From Acidobacteriota bacterium (lineage in GTDB: Bacteria; Acidobacteriota; Blastocatellia; Pyrinomonadales; Pyrinomonadaceae): 8,236 bases of DNA. The translations under genes and the position numbers were made by a program. A model generated the notes under the pieces. The model did not search any database, was not told where the DNA came from, and saw only the letters and a list, made by a program, of their open reading frames with translations. The stretch's first letter is position 1; every line of letters begins with the position of its first letter. The stretch is taken from NCBI GenBank assembly GCA_003222935.1, contig QHXL01000237.1:1328-9563 (forward strand), read 5' to 3'. Below are positions 6,911 to 8,236 of the stretch, one piece after another.

Positions 6911-6935
6911 GCAGGAACGCCGCGGAGCTTACCAT
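6891..6935 (-). CDS. 14-residue putative leader peptide
   Basis: The ORF reads MVSSAAFLRLLRTS and stops at TGA (6893-6891). It has the best ribosome site on the minus strand of this window: GAGGTGA-like sequence at 6946-6940, with GAGGTG five bases before the ATG. The stop codon lies in the 3' arm of the terminator hairpin, so a ribosome finishing the peptide would cover the stem and should prevent termination. The peptide is not rich in one amino acid, though Leu and Arg codons cluster just before the stop. It is in frame with the H1/TPR gene, so the other reading is that the real gene starts here and is interrupted by one stop codon. Confidence 0.5.
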   Translation of the reverse strand: MVSSAAFLRLLRTS

Positions 6936-6946
6936 AGCTTCACCTC

Positions 6947-7221
6947 TAAATCAATCAGCACAACTATTTGCAGGCGCTTTAAGGTGGTGCCTCAGGCCTG
7001 TTTCTTATTCAGATGTGGTAAACATAGAAAAACACTTGATGGTCATTGTTGGCTATGCTACAGTGCGTTCTGGCTTAAGGAGGTTTGTTCGACTCGCTAA
7101 GCTGGCCCCAACCGAAGAAGTAACCTCTTGTAGAATCAAAATTTGCGACCACGAAGCTGCGTTTCGGGTTCACTCTCCAAACAGACTTCCCGCCCCGGAC
7201 TTCAATTAAAGAGTCGTAACA
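6947..7221. other. Divergent intergenic region between H1/TPR gene and mglB
   Basis: This stretch carries the regulatory DNA for two divergent units. A good plus-strand promoter lies at 7036-7064. No clear minus-strand promoter for the leader peptide and H1/TPR gene was found by eye. A weak dyad (CAGGC 6971-6975 with GCCTG 6996-7000) lies between them. An open plus-strand frame runs through part of it, but it continues from the antisense of the H1/TPR gene and is not coding. Confidence 0.6.
7036..7064 (+). promoter_or_regulatory. Probable sigma-70 promoter for mglB-mglA
   Basis: TTGATG (7036-7041), a 17-base spacer and TACAGT (7059-7064) preceded by an extended -10 TG at 7056-7057 form a good housekeeping-type promoter. 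Transcription would begin near 7071, leaving a leader of about 150 bases before mglB. A strong orphan ribosome-site sequence AAGGAGG (7077-7083) lies right at the start of that leader. Confidence 0.55.
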
Positions 7222-7695
7222 ATGGCAGACACCCCAATCCTGTTGCGTGAGCAGCAATACCACCAAATAAAGGCAGTCCTGGCCCGACTCCGAATGGACT
7301 CAGCGGCCAAGGTGGTCTTTCTTGTCGATAAGGACGGTCAAGAGATCGCTTCGCTGGGCGAAGTGGGAAATCTTGACACAACGAGCCTGGCATCTTTGAC
7401 CGCTGGCAACGTCGCGGCCACTGGTGGCATGGCACAACTCATCGGTGAGAAAGAGTTTCCGACTCTGTCACACGAGGGCGAAAGGGAGAGCATCCACATC
7501 TCCGTTATCGGCAGGCTATTGTTGGTTGTGATGTTTGATGAACGGTCGAGCCTGGGCTTGGTAAAACTTCGCAGCAAACAGGTCTCGCAACAGTTGCAGA
7601 CGATGTTTGATGAAATTGCCAACAACGAATACGACGAGCTTGACTCACCCTTTGCCGGTATTACGGACGAGGATATAGACAGTCTTTTTAGCTAA
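7222..7695 (+). CDS. mglB: MglB-type roadblock/LC7 GTPase-activating protein
   Basis: MglB is the GAP that acts with the Ras-like GTPase MglA; in Myxococcus the pair sets the cell's leading and lagging poles for motility. The 157-residue product matches the known protein in length and layout. The roadblock/LC7 fold spans about 10-135, with [12 protein letters not shown] (29-40), the signature [19 protein letters not shown] (51-69) and [10 protein letters not shown] (108-117). The end [16 protein letters not shown] matches the C-terminal helix that contacts MglA in Myxococcus. The ATG has only a modest ribosome site (AAAGAG, eight bases upstream). mglA starts 11 bases after the stop, so the two are surely co-transcribed and probably translationally coupled. 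Roadblock proteins are common, but the linkage to mglA makes this assignment firm. Confidence 0.94.
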   Translation: MADTPILLREQQYHQIKAVLARLRMDSAAKVVFLVDKDGQEIASLGEVGNLDTTSLASLTAGNVAATGGMAQLIGEKEFPTLSHEGERESIHISVIGRLLLVVMFDERSSLGLVKLRSKQVSQQLQTMFDEIANNEYDELDSPFAGITDEDIDSLFS

Positions 7696-7706
7696 CGGCA
7701 CGCGCT

Positions 7707-8236
7707 ATGACTTTTATCAACTACGCTTCCAGAGAAATTAACTGCAAGATCGTCTATTACGGTCCGGGCCTGTGCGGCAAGACTACGAACCTGCAATACA
7801 TATTCGATTCCACCGCACCTCAAGCACGTGGAAAACTAATCAGCCTGGCGACCGAAACGGATCGCACCCTGTTTTTCGACTTTATGCCGCTCGAGCTGGG
7901 AACAGTTCGCGGATTCAAAACGCGTTTTCACCTCTATACCGTTCCCGGACAGGTTTTCTACGACGCTTCACGCAAACTGATTCTTAAAGGCGTCGATGGC
8001 GTCGTCTTTGTCGCTGACTCGCAAGAAGAGCGTATGGATGCCAACATCGAGTCGTTGTACAACCTTGAAGAAAACTTGCAGTCTCAAGGGTACGACCTCA
8101 TGAAAATTCCCTACGTGCTCCAACTCAACAAACGAGACCTGCCCACTGTAGTACCCGTGGAGGATCTTGCAGCTGAACTCCAGCGCAAAGGTGAACCAGT
8201 TGTGGAAGCTGTTGCTTCAACCGGAGCAGGTGTGTT
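7707..8236 (+). CDS. mglA: MglA-type Ras-like small GTPase, 3' end outside window
   Basis: The gene is open to the window edge: 176 complete codons of an expected 195 or so. MglA cycles between GTP and GDP forms and recruits polarity and motility factors at a cell pole. The P-loop GPGLCGKT is at 19-26. Arg53 sits where Myxococcus MglA has its intrinsic arginine finger. The G3 region reads TVPGQ (78-82), with Thr78 replacing the usual Asp and Gln82 kept, which is the MglA hallmark. NKRD (141-144) gives guanine specificity. The ATG follows mglB by 11 bases with no clear ribosome site, which points to coupling with mglB translation. Everything that can be seen is intact and highly typical. Motility, polarity or another role in this organism cannot be told from the sequence. 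Confidence 0.96.
   Translation, partial: MTFINYASREINCKIVYYGPGLCGKTTNLQYIFDSTAPQARGKLISLATETDRTLFFDFMPLELGTVRGFKTRFHLYTVPGQVFYDASRKLILKGVDGVVFVADSQEERMDANIESLYNLEENLQSQGYDLMKIPYVLQLNKRDLPTVVPVEDLAAELQRKGEPVVEAVASTGAGV

Noticed and set aside
6881..6935. Selenocysteine recoding of the UGA at 6893-6891
   Set aside because: The hairpin is a typical terminator with its T run, not a SECIS-like stem, and the peptide context resembles no known selenoprotein.
6517..7209. Long plus-strand open frame rich in Ala, Phe and Leu
   Set aside because: It is the antisense of the Lys/Ala-rich tail of the H1/TPR gene and continues into non-coding DNA; composition is an artefact of that repeat-like sequence.

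Overview
The window reads as ordinary bacterial chromosome of roughly balanced base composition. It most resembles Acidobacteriota, possibly the Blastocatellia side. That guess rests on three things recalled from memory: MglB and MglA close to the Myxococcus type, a glmR-glmU-glmS cluster, and a secreted hypothetical protein of a kind I associate with Acidobacteria. No database was searched, so treat the taxonomy as an inference.

Layout, left to right. Positions 1-258 (+) are the C-terminal end of a DUF72/YecE-type protein. Positions 259-749 are a long non-coding stretch with three copies of a palindromic decamer and, just before the next gene, a strong inverted repeat. Positions 750-1444 (+) hold a secreted hypothetical protein split by a one-base frameshift in a T run. 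Positions 1445-1540 separate convergent genes and carry a long two-part inverted repeat, probably a bidirectional terminator.

The minus strand then carries an amino-sugar operon in the order glmR (yvcK, 5860-4847), glmU (4825-3431), glmS (3411-1541), with gaps of 21 and 19 bases. GlmS makes glucosamine-6-phosphate, GlmU carries the pathway on to UDP-GlcNAc, and GlmR is known in Bacillus as a UDP-GlcNAc-sensing activator of GlmS. The operon therefore holds two enzymes of the cell-wall precursor route and its regulator. The glmS copy is broken by an exact 8-bp tandem duplication; removing one copy restores a 620-residue protein.

Upstream, on the same strand, is a gene for an unusual chimera (6881-5979): a histone-H1-like Lys/Ala-rich tail joined to a TPR-like domain. 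Its leader holds a 14-codon ORF with a strong Shine-Dalgarno whose stop codon lies inside a textbook intrinsic terminator, directly before the gene. This is the best candidate here for an undescribed regulatory device. Diverging from it on the plus strand are mglB (7222-7695) and mglA (7707 to the window end), a Ras-like polarity GTPase and its roadblock-domain GAP, behind a good extended -10 promoter.

Two clear gene breaks, and perhaps a third (the in-frame stop before the H1/TPR gene), lie within 8 kb. Sequencing or assembly error must be excluded before a biological reading. I saw no CRISPR, tRNA, rRNA or transposase gene.
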